A DNA stretch of 64,000 nt from an uncultured Granulosicoccaceae bacterium (GTDB lineage: Bacteria > Pseudomonadota > Gammaproteobacteria > Granulosicoccales > Granulosicoccaceae). The translations under genes were made by a program, and so were the position numbers. This document shows positions 42,147 to 51,242 of the stretch, one piece after another. The notes below the pieces were generated by a model. That model was given only the letters and a program-made list of their open reading frames with translations. It did not search any database and was not told where the DNA came from. The first letter of the stretch is position 1; every line of letters begins with the position of its first letter. The stretch covers positions 235,687 through 299,686 of the forward strand of contig CALAJN010000009.1 in NCBI GenBank assembly GCA_937922675.1. The letters are read 5' to 3'.

Positions 42147-42502
42147 TGCCCTTGCACCTCTCGCACGATCAACCGGGTTGCACTGAGCTCCGGATAACGC
42201 ATGGCCAGCCGCTCGGTGGCCGCACGCTCTATACGCCCGTAGTCAGAAACAGTACTTTCTTCCAGTTGCAATCGACTCCACTCGACATTCAGGTCATCAA
42301 TCACCTGGCGACTGGCACTGATGTCGGCCCACGCCGTGCGTGAAAGGTGCTTGGTGTAGACCACGGCAACGGCAGTACAACAACACAGCCCGGCGAGCAC
42401 CAACGCGGATACGCTCCACGCGCTGACTCCGGTGGACGCCATGCCATTGGCCGCAAGAGCGACAGAACCGCGACTACGCTGATCAGACAACGGGGCGTTC
42501 AT
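42143..42502 (-). CDS. ftsL: FtsL, bitopic divisome protein
   Basis: FtsL forms a periplasmic coiled-coil complex with FtsB and FtsQ that activates FtsWI. The 119-residue product has a cytoplasmic tail of about 28 residues, a single span (VSALVLAGLCCCTAVAVVYT) and a coiled-coil segment up to about residue 100, the expected size and layout. Identification rests on position between rsmH and ftsI plus topology, since FtsL sequence is poorly conserved. Both ends overlap neighbours by ATGA. Confidence 0.92.
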   Translation of the reverse strand: MNAPLSDQRSRGSVALAANGMASTGVSAWSVSALVLAGLCCCTAVAVVYTKHLSRTAWADISASRQVIDDLNVEWSRLQLEESTVSDYGRIERAATERLAMRYPELSATRLIVREVQGQ

Positions 42503-43437
42503 GTCCTCTCCGCCACTCGCAGCACGGCGCTGCGCGCACGAGGGTTGACGCCCAACTCTTCAGCCGAAGCCTTCACCGCCTTGCCGACCAGCTTCCAGGG
42601 GTGGCTTGCCGACGGATAGCCAGGCGGTAGCGGCAATCCGCGCGGCAAGGAGGGATCCGGCGGTGGCTTGCGCAAGGCGCGCTTGACAATGCGGTCTTCG
42701 AGCGAGTGAAAACTGATGATCGCAAGGCGCGCTCCACGCACCAGAATGCGCGCCGCCGCCGCGAGCAGAGACTCCAGCGCGTCAAGCTCGCCGTTGACCG
42801 CTATACGTATTGCCTGAAACGTGCGCGTGGCCGGATGATGATGACGCTCCCAACGCGGGTGCGCTGTCTTGACGATTTCAGCCAGCTCTCCTGTGCGCAA
42901 AATTGCTTGCTCGGCACGCGCTGCAACAATAGCCCTGGCGATACGCCGCGCATAGCGCTCTTCGCCAAAACGCTTGAGCACGGTCGCAAGCTCATTTTCA
43001 TCAACACGCGCCAACCACTGCGCGGCGGACTCACCACTGGAAGGGTCCATGCGCATATCAAGATCACCGTCACGAGAGAAGCCGAAACCCCGCTCGGCCA
43101 CATCGATTTGCGGCGACGACACACCAAGATCAGCCAACAGACCATCCACTTGCCCCGACCAACCAGCCGCATCAACCACGGCCTCGACTGCCGCAAAATT
43201 GGCCTGAGACATGATGAATCTGGAATCACCACTGAAGCGCTCATGCGCCACTGCTACAGCTTCGGGATCACGATCCACGGCAAGCAGGCGCCCGTCCGGA
43301 CCGAGCGCCTCGAGAATACGCTTTGCATGGCCACCACGACCAAAGGTGGCATCGACATAGCGCCCACTCGGGCGCACCGCCAGAGCCGCAAGCGCTTCGT
43401 TGGCGAGCACCGGAACATGGGCGTGTTCTGAGACCAT
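42499..43437 (-). CDS. rsmH: RsmH (MraW), 16S rRNA m4C1402 methyltransferase
   Basis: RsmH methylates N4 of C1402 in the ribosomal P site using S-adenosylmethionine. The 312-residue product has HVPVLANEALAAL, the SAM-binding YVDATFGRGGHAKRIL, the DLGVSSPQID segment, and FHSLEDRIVKRALR near the C-terminus. The ATG overlaps the mraZ stop (TGATG). Confidence 0.96.
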   Translation of the reverse strand: MVSEHAHVPVLANEALAALAVRPSGRYVDATFGRGGHAKRILEALGPDGRLLAVDRDPEAVAVAHERFSGDSRFIMSQANFAAVEAVVDAAGWSGQVDGLLADLGVSSPQIDVAERGFGFSRDGDLDMRMDPSSGESAAQWLARVDENELATVLKRFGEERYARRIARAIVAARAEQAILRTGELAEIVKTAHPRWERHHHPATRTFQAIRIAVNGELDALESLLAAAARILVRGARLAIISFHSLEDRIVKRALRKPPPDPSLPRGLPLPPGYPSASHPWKLVGKAVKASAEELGVNPRARSAVLRVAERT

Positions 43438-43898
43438 CAGAAGCTGATGCTCTGCAAGGCGTCAGGTGCCGGCATCTCGTTACCGGACTCGGAGTCACTG
43501 CGCCAGGATTCGTTTTCAGCAGCCCAGGCACGCTCATCCCAGAGCTCGAGCTTGCGCCCCTGACCGATCAACACGACCTTGCGATCCACCCCGGCGTACT
43601 CGCGCAGCTCCACTGGCAGCAGAATTCTGCCGGTCCCGTCGAGCTCCATTGGCGTTGCATAGCCGATGTACAACCGTTGTATGCGACGCGCCTGCGGATG
43701 ATTGTTGGGCAGCTCTACCAATTGATCCTCAATTTCCTGCCAGACCGGCATCGGGTACACGAGCAAGCAGCCAGACAGATCGGCGGTGACAACGATCTCG
43801 GTGATACCGCTTTCGATCAGGGTGTCGCGATGGTGCTTGGGCACGGCTATGCGGCCCTTGGCATCGACACTGATCTTTGTAATCCCGCGAAATCGCAT
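43437..43898 (-). CDS. mraZ: MraZ, transcriptional regulator of the division cluster
   Basis: MraZ is a ring-forming AbrB-like regulator that represses its own promoter and the division cluster. The product from ATG 43898 is 153 residues with two SpoVT/AbrB-like half-domains; the first starts MRFRGITKISVDAKGRIAVPKHHRD and the second contains ELDGTGRILLPVELREYA. The track start at 43940 is unlikely because the predicted transcript starts almost there. GAGG is only two bases before the ATG, so initiation may be weak. Four MraZ boxes lie directly upstream. Confidence 0.95.
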   Translation of the reverse strand: MRFRGITKISVDAKGRIAVPKHHRDTLIESGITEIVVTADLSGCLLVYPMPVWQEIEDQLVELPNNHPQARRIQRLYIGYATPMELDGTGRILLPVELREYAGVDRKVVLIGQGRKLELWDERAWAAENESWRSDSESGNEMPAPDALQSISF

Positions 43899-43915
43899 GG
43901 CCTCAGGGGGTTTTT

Positions 43916-43950
43916 CCCACAAAATGCCACTTATGGGCACTGAGCGCCAC
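43916..43950 (-). promoter_or_regulatory. MraZ operator: four boxes at 10-bp spacing
   Basis: On the mraZ strand the sequence reads GTGGC, GTGCC, GTGGC and GTGGG, each followed by five bases, in exact 10-bp phase. MraZ of E. coli and Mycoplasma is known to bind short G-rich direct repeats at this spacing. The array lies from about the predicted transcript start to 18 bases before the mraZ ATG, well placed for autorepression. Confidence 0.8.
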
Positions 43951-43977
43951 TATACGGGGCGGATACACACACGGCAA
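43949..43977 (-). promoter_or_regulatory. Sigma-70 promoter of mraZ / division cluster
   Basis: TTGCCG (-35, 43972-43977), a 17-base spacer and TATAGT (-10, 43949-43954) form a good sigma-70 promoter on the minus strand. Predicted transcription starts near 43942, about 45 bases before the mraZ ATG and within the MraZ boxes. Confidence 0.75.
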
Positions 43978-44230
43978 CGAAAATACGGCTTACAACTCGG
44001 TTTTTTGTCTTTAACGACAATGAGTTAGCTAAATTCGCCACCCTCCTTAAATCAATGGCTTAGACACCGCTGCTCGAAAGACTCTGAGAATATTGGCGCA
44101 GATGCTTGCCGTAAAACCGGCGCAGATGGTTCTGTTTCAAAGAGTTTTCAATTCAGGTCCGCCAAAACTGGCCGCTGCGCGTCGCAACGTCGATCACGCA
44201 GCGAATCGACGCCTTGCGAGCTCTGAATGA

Positions 44231-44636
<406 letters not shown>

Positions 44637-44674
44637 GTAGACAGGATAACAAGAGCAAGGCAACCATGGCGCCG

Positions 44675-45532
44675 CTAAATATCGCTATCCGAGCGTAATG
44701 CCAATACCTTTGCGTAAGCCTCGCGCTTGGGCACCTTTGCAAGCTCGGCGACGACACTGGCCGCCTTGCCAGGCGGCAGATGCGGCGCAATGGCAGATAC
44801 CAATGTATCGACTGACAAAGGCGCACTGGAGCCCCCATCAGATTTGGGCGCAGCACCTAGTACCAACACAAATTCGCCCCGGCGTTGATCCGCATCACCG
44901 AGCAGACTCAAGAGCAGCTCATGCAGCCCCCCCCGCAAAAACGTCTCGAACCGCTTGGTCAACTCGCGGGCAATAACGGCCTGACGCTCCGGCCCGCAAC
45001 AGCGTTGCAGCTGCTCAACAGCATCGACAATACGATGCGGCGACTCATACATGACCAAGGTGTGGGGTAGAGCCGACATCTGCTCGAACCAATCGCTTCG
45101 GGCTGCACCGCGTGCGGGCGCAAAACCCGCATAGGTAAAGCGATCCGTGGGTAAGCCTGAGCCCGACAGTGCCGCCAGGAGTGCGCTCGGACCCGGTACG
45201 GGTGACACTCTCACCCCGGCGCTGACACAAGCCCCGACCAGACGGTAGCCGGGGTCCGAGATCAAGGGGGTACCCGCATCAGAGATCAAGGCGGCATCAC
45301 CCAGCTCAAGTACTCGTTGTGCTATCGCCTCTGCGCGCGCGGCTTCGTTGTGTTCGTGCAGGGCTTGCAGTGGCGTGTCAATCCCGTGAGCCTTGAGCAG
45401 TCGAGCGCTGTGGCGTGTGTCTTCGGCGTAGATGACATCGACTTGCCGCAGCACATCGATAGCCCGCAAGCCAATATCATCCAGGTGACCTATTGGCGTG
45501 GCCACGAGGTACAGCGTATGCTCGCTAGCCAT
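44675..45532 (-). CDS. rsmI: RsmI, 16S rRNA 2'-O-methyltransferase (C1402)
   Basis: RsmI adds the ribose methyl to C1402, the same base modified by RsmH in the nearby cluster. From ATG 45532 the product is 285 residues, starting MASEHTLYLVATPIGHLDDI. It shows YAEDTRHSARLLKAHGI, ALISDAGTPLISDPGYRLV and VPGPSALLAALSGSGLPTDRF, typical of the tetrapyrrole-methylase fold. The track start adds 37 residues antisense to lpoA. The start codon shares a CATG with divergent lpoA. Confidence 0.95.
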   Translation of the reverse strand: MASEHTLYLVATPIGHLDDIGLRAIDVLRQVDVIYAEDTRHSARLLKAHGIDTPLQALHEHNEAARAEAIAQRVLELGDAALISDAGTPLISDPGYRLVGACVSAGVRVSPVPGPSALLAALSGSGLPTDRFTYAGFAPARGAARSDWFEQMSALPHTLVMYESPHRIVDAVEQLQRCCGPERQAVIARELTKRFETFLRGGLHELLLSLLGDADQRRGEFVLVLGAAPKSDGGSSAPLSVDTLVSAIAPHLPPGKAASVVAELAKVPKREAYAKVLALRSDSDI

Positions 45533-47531
45533 GACTTGTGCGATTGATAGAAGAACCCGTATCCGGGTACCGGTCCGCTTGATGGCGTTGGGCCTGGTTG
45601 CGTGCCTCGGCCTCATTGCCGGGTGCGCCTCAACCCTACCCACCTTACCGGATGACCCGGAGTTCGCGAGCGTAACAGACCCCGAGGCACGCCAACAGCT
45701 GCAACTCGGCAGACCGATTGCCGCCGCCGACGTCTACTCAGCCAGGGCGGCCGCAAGCAAAACGCCGGAAGAGCGTCAGGAGAATCTCCTGACGGCCGCA
45801 GAAATCCTGTACGACCGCGGCTTGGCTGAACCCGGGCGCGAGCGTCTGGACGCAGTGCCGCTGGAGCTTGCAACCGTAGAGCTGGTGCAGCGGCGAAACG
45901 TACTCGTAGCAAAGGCACGGCTACTGGATGACGATCCCGAGGGGGCCCTTCAGGCACTGCCGCAACCGAATGATGTGCCCACTGCACTACACCGAGCACG
46001 CGTCTACGAGACCTTGGCGCAGGTGTACGCGGTCACCGGCGACGCGGATCAAGAACTGGTAGCGCGCATCGGACTTGAATCCCAGCTGGTCGAGCCCGTG
46101 ATCATCGAGCGCAGCCAGGCCGGCACTTGGCAGATGCTGACGAGCCTGGCCTTATCCGATCTGCAGCGTCTGACCACTAACGTGCGCAGTGATGTGTACC
46201 AGGGATGGGTTGAGTTGGCCCTGGCTCATGCCGACGCCGGCAAGGATGAACAACGGCGACAGGAGGCCTTTGATCAGTGGAGCACCTTGTTCCCGGATCA
46301 CCCTGCCAACGGTGACTTTGTTACCGCTCTGATCACACCCGGTGAGTTCGATGGATTCTCCACCGACGTCAACAACATAGACACAGTCGCTGTACTTTTA
46401 CCATTTTCTGACTCACGCGCAGGCTCAGCATCCGCTGCCATCCGCGATGGCTTGATCACGGCACGTGATCAGGCGAGCCGCAGCAGGCAAGTGCCTGACT
46501 TGCGTTTTTACGATGTCGGTGCCAACCCGGCCTTTGCACGCGCCGCCTTTGAAACGGCCGTCCGAGAGGGCGCCGATGCCGTAATAGGCCCACTACGAAA
46601 AGAGGCGGTGGCCGCGATCATCACGCAGCGCCGCGTGCCGGTTCCCACGATTACGCTCAACACCGTCGAGACAAGCAGTAACCTGGGACGCGGCCAAGGT
46701 CGCGAACAGGGCAACAGCAACGTCGTACAGTTTAGCCTCGCCCCCGAAGATGAAGCGCGCGCAGCGGCAGCACGTGCTATCGCGCTCTCACTGAGCAATG
46801 CCATCATCTTGCAGAGTGACGACTCTCGAGGAGACCGGGAAGCACGCGCATTTCAGGACTCCATGTACGCGCGCGGAGGTGACATCGTGCACGTGGCGGT
46901 CCTGCCAAACGATCAATTTGACTACTCGGAGCAAATTCGAGCGGCACTCGCTATCGATGACAGCGACGGCCGCTTTCGCACCTTGAGCAGCACGCTTGGC
47001 GAGCGACTGTTTTTTGAACCCGCCATTCGACAGGATGTAGATGTCGTCTTTCTGGCTCTGAGCAACGAACAGGCTCGCTCGGTGAGACCTCAACTGGATT
47101 TCTTCCGTGCGCGCGAGATTCCTCGGTTCTCCACCTCACGCGTTGCCGCTCTGGGACAGGATTTGAAGGCCACCAGGGATCTGAACACGATCTTTTATAC
47201 CGATGTTCCCTGGATGCTCGATTCGCGGTTGAATCAGGATCCGGTCAAGCGCGCTATCGTTGCTCAGTTTCCGTCGGCTGACGGCGTGTTTGGCAGGCTC
47301 TACGCGCTTGGCGCCGATGCCTGGCAACTGGTGAACTCGCTGGATGCGATCGTCGCTGGCGAACGACTTGATGGCTACACCGGCGAGTTGTCACTCAGCC
47401 TCGATGGTCGAATCAAGCGACAACCGAACTGGGCTCAGTATCAGGACGGAGTCGCCGTGCCTGTCGAACGGGTTGTAACGGATGATGTCCCGGTGGCCAT
47501 AGACGCGGGCGAGCAACAACGTATCAACTAA
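45531..47531 (+). CDS. lpoA: LpoA, outer-membrane activator of PBP1A
   Basis: LpoA is an outer-membrane lipoprotein that reaches through the periplasm to stimulate PBP1A. The 666-residue product has a basic n-region (DRRTRIRVPVR), hydrophobic core and lipobox LIAGCAS (Cys near 38). An N-terminal helical TPR-like domain (about 60-260) and a C-terminal domain with a periplasmic-binding-protein fold (from VDTVAVLLPFSDSRAG) follow, as in the YraM family. ATG 45531 is chosen because a later ATG would lose the basic n-region; no ribosome binding site is evident. rsmI-lpoA-yraN order is widely conserved. Confidence 0.9.
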   Translation: MTCAIDRRTRIRVPVRLMALGLVACLGLIAGCASTLPTLPDDPEFASVTDPEARQQLQLGRPIAAADVYSARAAASKTPEERQENLLTAAEILYDRGLAEPGRERLDAVPLELATVELVQRRNVLVAKARLLDDDPEGALQALPQPNDVPTALHRARVYETLAQVYAVTGDADQELVARIGLESQLVEPVIIERSQAGTWQMLTSLALSDLQRLTTNVRSDVYQGWVELALAHADAGKDEQRRQEAFDQWSTLFPDHPANGDFVTALITPGEFDGFSTDVNNIDTVAVLLPFSDSRAGSASAAIRDGLITARDQASRSRQVPDLRFYDVGANPAFARAAFETAVREGADAVIGPLRKEAVAAIITQRRVPVPTITLNTVETSSNLGRGQGREQGNSNVVQFSLAPEDEARAAAARAIALSLSNAIILQSDDSRGDREARAFQDSMYARGGDIVHVAVLPNDQFDYSEQIRAALAIDDSDGRFRTLSSTLGERLFFEPAIRQDVDVVFLALSNEQARSVRPQLDFFRAREIPRFSTSRVAALGQDLKATRDLNTIFYTDVPWMLDSRLNQDPVKRAIVAQFPSADGVFGRLYALGADAWQLVNSLDAIVAGERLDGYTGELSLSLDGRIKRQPNWAQYQDGVAVPVERVVTDDVPVAIDAGEQQRIN

Positions 47532-47584
47532 ACCTGTGGATGTGAACCGCGGGACGCAAACACGCATGGACAACGGAGGGTCCC

Positions 47585-48004
47585 ATGGCCGCAACAGGCA
47601 CTCGAACGGCTCGCCAGCGACGCGGTGATGAAGCCGAGGCGTCAGCCGGACGCTTTCTCGAATCTCGCGGGCTGGTCGTGCTCGAACGTGGGCACACGCG
47701 CCGCTGCGGGGAGATCGATATTGTGTGCGTTGACCCCGCAACCGGCACGATCGTCTTCGTTGAGGTGCGCTTTCGCAGCCGCCATGACTTCGGCGGCCCG
47801 CTGGCAAGCGTCACGCGCGCCAAGGTAGTACGTCTGCGCAAGACGGCCGCCGCCTGGCTGCAGCGGCATGCAGATCCGCGACGACCGGCAAGAATTGATG
47901 TTATCGGCTTGAGCCCTGATGACCCCCCTCCCGAGCAGACCTTGCTCAACCCGGTAGTTTACTGGGAGGGCCACAAACTCTGCTGGCTGCAATCCGCCTG
48001 CTGA
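47585..48004 (+). CDS. yraN: YraN family (UPF0102) predicted nuclease-fold protein
   Basis: A 139-residue protein of the YraN family, which has a Holliday-junction-resolvase-like restriction-endonuclease fold. The motifs RRGDEAEASAGRFLESRGL, RRCGEIDIVCVD and VFVEVRFR are present; the usual Lys of the E-x-K motif is Arg here, which could reduce catalysis. A strong GGAGGG precedes the ATG. It follows lpoA by 53 bases on the same strand. Cellular function is not established. Confidence 0.9.
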   Translation: MAATGTRTARQRRGDEAEASAGRFLESRGLVVLERGHTRRCGEIDIVCVDPATGTIVFVEVRFRSRHDFGGPLASVTRAKVVRLRKTAAAWLQRHADPRRPARIDVIGLSPDDPPPEQTLLNPVVYWEGHKLCWLQSAC

Positions 48005-48014
48005 GAGACTCGCG

Positions 48015-48452
48015 CTACTTGACGATTTTCAGCGTCGGGCGCTTGTGTTCAGCGCGCGGCGACGGTGGCGGAGCATCGTTTGTATCAACCGAACGCGGCG
48101 CACCGGGCCGCGGACCAGGCTCAGGTGGGGTGTCGTCCTGGTCGCCAAACATCATGCCCTGTCCATTTTCCCGCGCATAGATGGCAAGCACGCTGGGGAC
48201 AGGAACATGCACGTCCATGGCTGTGCCACTGAAGCGCGCGTTGAAGGTCACAGCATCATTGCCGAGTACAAGACTGTGGGTCGCCTCCGGACTGATGTTC
48301 AATATGATCCGGCCGTTCTCGACAAACGCACGCGGCACCTCCACAAGGTCATGCGCAGTGTCCACCAGCATGTAAGGCGTAAAACCGTTGTCCACGATCC
48401 ATTCGTAGAGCGCACGGATCAAATACGGTCTGCTCGATGTCACCTCACTCAC
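48015..48452 (-). CDS. sspB: SspB, ClpXP specificity-enhancing factor
   Basis: SspB delivers ssrA-tagged proteins and other substrates such as RseA to ClpXP. The 145-residue product has the folded domain starting SSRPYLIRALYEWIVDNGFTPYML, a disordered Pro-rich linker, and the C-terminal ClpX-binding tail RPTLKIVK. It starts with GTG inside the end of sspA, an 8-base overlap, so translation is probably coupled. With DegS in this window, two parts of the RseA degradation pathway are near each other. Confidence 0.94.
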   Translation of the reverse strand: MSEVTSSRPYLIRALYEWIVDNGFTPYMLVDTAHDLVEVPRAFVENGRIILNISPEATHSLVLGNDAVTFNARFSGTAMDVHVPVPSVLAIYARENGQGMMFGDQDDTPPEPGPRPGAPRSVDTNDAPPPSPRAEHKRPTLKIVK

Positions 48453-49080
48453 CTGCTGACCGGGACTCAGCGATTACTCGCTCAGCGCTGCTGAGACTGG
48501 CCTTGAAGCCTGGCCGGTCAAAGAGACGTTGCGCGTAGGATTGTATCGGCTGAGCCGACTCACCGAGTACGATGCCATAACGCTCCATACGCCACAACAA
48601 AGGCACAAGCATCGCGTCCAGCAGGGAGAACTCATCCGACAGGAAAAAGGGCGCCAGCTCAAACAACTCGCTCGATGAGACCAGCACCTCTTGCAGGCGT
48701 CGAGCACCGTCCCGATGTGCCGTGTCGGTAGCGCCGGATGCCGGCATCACGCTCTCCCAGTCTCGCTGCAACCGAAACAGCGACAAGCGTGTACGGGCCC
48801 GCGACACCGGGTCCATCGGCATCAGGGGCGGATGCGGGTAGCGCTCGTCCAGATACTCGATGATGACTCGTGCGTCGTACAAGACGAGCTCACGATCAAC
48901 CAGGGTCGGACACAGCCCGGAAGGATTGATTGCAAGCAAGTCCGCATCACGTGAGCCTGGTGGCAGTTCTACACAGGTGTGCTTGATGCCCTTCTCTGCC
49001 AGAACAAAGCGGATCCGGTGACTATCCAGTGCCTCCGGATCCGAGTACAGGACGGGTACGCTGCGTCTTGCTCCTGTCAC
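48445..49080 (-). CDS. sspA: SspA, stringent starvation protein A
   Basis: SspA is a glutathione-transferase-fold protein that binds RNA polymerase and changes transcription during starvation. The 211-residue product has the thioredoxin-like N-terminal domain (PVLYSDPEALDSHRIRFVLAEKGI), NPSGLCPTLVDRELVLYDARVIIEYLDERYPHPPL, and the helical C-terminal domain. It starts with GTG five bases after petC ends. petABC-sspAB is a conserved order in gammaproteobacteria. Confidence 0.94.
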   Translation of the reverse strand: MTGARRSVPVLYSDPEALDSHRIRFVLAEKGIKHTCVELPPGSRDADLLAINPSGLCPTLVDRELVLYDARVIIEYLDERYPHPPLMPMDPVSRARTRLSLFRLQRDWESVMPASGATDTAHRDGARRLQEVLVSSSELFELAPFFLSDEFSLLDAMLVPLLWRMERYGIVLGESAQPIQSYAQRLFDRPGFKASLSSAERVIAESRSAGE

Positions 49081-49084
49081 TGGA

Positions 49085-49951
49085 TCAGACTACGTCCTTC
49101 CAGTATTCCTTCTTGAGGAACCAGGCGAGCGCCAGCAAGCCGAACAGGAACAGCATTACCCAGAACCCAATGCGATGGCGGGTTTCCTTGATCGGATCGG
49201 ACACATAACCCAGAAAATTGGTGATATCTGAAATCATGGTGTCGTACTCGTCAACCGAGAGGCTGCCGGGCTCAGTCAATTCCAGTGTCTGAACAGTACC
49301 GCCGTGTCCATCATCACCTTCGCCAAGCGACTGCCATCCCTGATAGTTCCACAATACATGTGGCATCGCAGTCCCCGGGTAGACAAGGTTGTTGCTACCG
49401 GTCCCAGCGCGCTCGGGGTCCTTGTAGAAGGTCTTCAGGAACGAATAGATCCAGTCCTTGCCGCGTGAGCGCGCCGTAAGTGACAAATCAGGCGGCTTGA
49501 TGCCGAAGGCCTGCTCGCCGTAGTCCCTCGACATATTGTTGACCATGGTTGCACCCACTTTGGTGGGCTCCCCTTCGGCGTCAGTGGTGAAGATGAAGTT
49601 GTCTGCAACATCATCTTCACTCAGACCCAGGTCCGCAGCCAATCGACTATAGCGGCTGTACTCGACGCTGTGACACCCCATGCAGTTGTTGATGAAGTGA
49701 CGGGCACCGCTCTGCAGTGATCGGATGTTGCCCTGATCGATGTGCGGCGACTCAAGAGCCACACTGCTGCCCGCCGCGCGCGCCTGTGTCGACACAAACC
49801 CGACCGCAAGCGCCAGAAAAGTGGCCGCGATGATCACTGCGGTGCTTGTCGTGCGGGGTGTCGAGCGAGTCGCCACCCTCACCCGGCGTACCTGGAGAGC
49901 CGGGCGAAGCTGTGTGTTGTCAGAGCGTTTGCTAAAGGTACTGAATGTCAT
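49085..49951 (-). CDS. petC: Cytochrome c1 of the bc1 complex
   Basis: This subunit carries electrons from the Rieske centre to cytochrome c. From ATG 49951 the product is 288 residues, with a signal or anchor segment (TAVIIAATFLALAVGFVSTQARA), heme-binding CMGCH in NNCMGCHSVEYSRYSRL, the probable Met ligand in YPGTAMPHVLWN, and a C-terminal membrane anchor (FWVMLFLFGLLALAWFL). AGGAGGGG nine bases upstream supports this ATG over the track's start. The gene follows petB by four bases. Confidence 0.95.
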   Translation of the reverse strand: MTFSTFSKRSDNTQLRPALQVRRVRVATRSTPRTTSTAVIIAATFLALAVGFVSTQARAAGSSVALESPHIDQGNIRSLQSGARHFINNCMGCHSVEYSRYSRLAADLGLSEDDVADNFIFTTDAEGEPTKVGATMVNNMSRDYGEQAFGIKPPDLSLTARSRGKDWIYSFLKTFYKDPERAGTGSNNLVYPGTAMPHVLWNYQGWQSLGEGDDGHGGTVQTLELTEPGSLSVDEYDTMISDITNFLGYVSDPIKETRHRIGFWVMLFLFGLLALAWFLKKEYWKDVV

Positions 49952-49955
49952 GGGC

Positions 49956-51242
49956 TTAGGCCCCTCCTTCTGCAGGCGCATGGGCGTTGTAGGTCACACG
50001 ATCAGGAACCGGTTTTCTCGGCTTCTCGTTGCGGCTGAGGATGAACAGCAGCGGGAAGTAGCCGAAGTAGATCAGCGTACCGATGCGCGACATCAGCGTG
50101 TACAGATCGGTCGCCGGCTTGATCCCGAGATAACCGAGCATCAGGAAGTTGGCCGCAAACACAAACAACATGATGCGGTACCAATTAGCGCGATAACGAA
50201 TGGATCGGATCGGACTACGGTCTAGCCACGGCAGGATAAACAGCACAACGATCGCACCACCCATCGCCATGACGCCGCCGAGCTTGTCGGGTACGGCTCT
50301 GAGGATGGCGTAGAAGGGCGTGAAGTACCACACGGGTGCTATGTGCTCCGGCGTCTTCAGAGGGTCCGCGGGAATGAAATTGGCGTGCTCGAGAAAGTAG
50401 CCTCCCATCTCGGGTGCATAGAACACGACCGCAAAGAACACGATCAGGAAGATCACGATAGCGACCAGATCCTTGACGGTGTAGTACGGGTGAAACGGAA
50501 TGCCGTCCTTGGGAATTCCAGCGGCGTTCTTGTTCTTCTTGATCTCGATGCCGTCCGGGTTGTTGGAACCCACTTCGTGCAGCGCCATGATGTGACCGAC
50601 TACCAGCCCGAGCAGCACTAGCGGCACCGCGATGACATGAAGGGCAAAGAAGCGATTCAGCGTTGCATCGGAGACGATGTAGTCGCCCTTGAGCCACAAG
50701 GTCACAGCATCGCCAATGCCGAAAGGAATGGCACCGAACAGAGAGATGATGACCTGCGCGCCCCAATAGCTCATCTGGCCCCAAGGCAGCAGGTACCCCA
50801 TGAAAGCCTCTGCCATCAAGGCCACGTAGATCAACATGCCGAAGACCCAGAGGAGCTCGCGTGGTTTCTTGTAGGAGCCATACATCAAGGCTCGAAACAT
50901 GTGCAGGTACACAACCACGAAAAAGGCCGAAGCGCCAGTGGAGTGCATATACCGTATGAGCCAACCGAAGTTGACATCGCGCATGATGTACTCAACCGAC
51001 GCAAACGCCTTCGCGCCGTCCGGCTTGTAGTTCATGGTAAGGAAGATACCCGTCACGATCTGAATCACCAGCACGACCATGGCAAGTACACCAAATACGT
51101 ACCAGAGATTGAAGTTCTTTGGCGCGTAGTATTTGGTGACGTGCTCTTCGAGCAGTTTGGTTAGCGGAAACCGCTCATCAACCCAGGTCAACAGACCGTT
51201 TTTTGATCCGGCCGCACTGCCCGGTTTGATATTCGCACTCAT
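49956..51242 (-). CDS. petB: Cytochrome b of the bc1 complex
   Basis: This is the membrane core of ubiquinol:cytochrome c reductase, holding two b hemes and both quinone sites. The 428-residue protein shows [37 protein letters not shown] and [17 protein letters not shown], then the second heme-ligand helix ([30 protein letters not shown]), and the PEW-type Qo motif here as [13 protein letters not shown]. About eight spans are present. The usual PEWY Glu appears changed (IAPVWYF), which is worth checking. It overlaps petA as ATGA. Confidence 0.95.
   Translation of the reverse strand: MSANIKPGSAAGSKNGLLTWVDERFPLTKLLEEHVTKYYAPKNFNLWYVFGVLAMVVLVIQIVTGIFLTMNYKPDGAKAFASVEYIMRDVNFGWLIRYMHSTGASAFFVVVYLHMFRALMYGSYKKPRELLWVFGMLIYVALMAEAFMGYLLPWGQMSYWGAQVIISLFGAIPFGIGDAVTLWLKGDYIVSDATLNRFFALHVIAVPLVLLGLVVGHIMALHEVGSNNPDGIEIKKNKNAAGIPKDGIPFHPYYTVKDLVAIVIFLIVFFAVVFYAPEMGGYFLEHANFIPADPLKTPEHIAPVWYFTPFYAILRAVPDKLGGVMAMGGAIVVLFILPWLDRSPIRSIRYRANWYRIMLFVFAANFLMLGYLGIKPATDLYTLMSRIGTLIYFGYFPLLFILSRNEKPRKPVPDRVTYNAHAPAEGGA

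Larger units (their letters stand above)
43899..44230. other. Non-coding region between mraZ and rnpB (332 bp)
   Basis: The first 80 bp hold the mraZ promoter and boxes. Farther out there is a short direct repeat (GGCGCAGATG near 44095 and 44119) and a dyad (CGTCGAT...ATCGACG, near 44190-44215) that could help end the rnpB transcript. No gene is supported. Confidence 0.6.

Noticed and set aside
50215-50964. 249-residue minus-strand ORF
   Set aside because: Alternative frame of petB; biased composition and no family motif.
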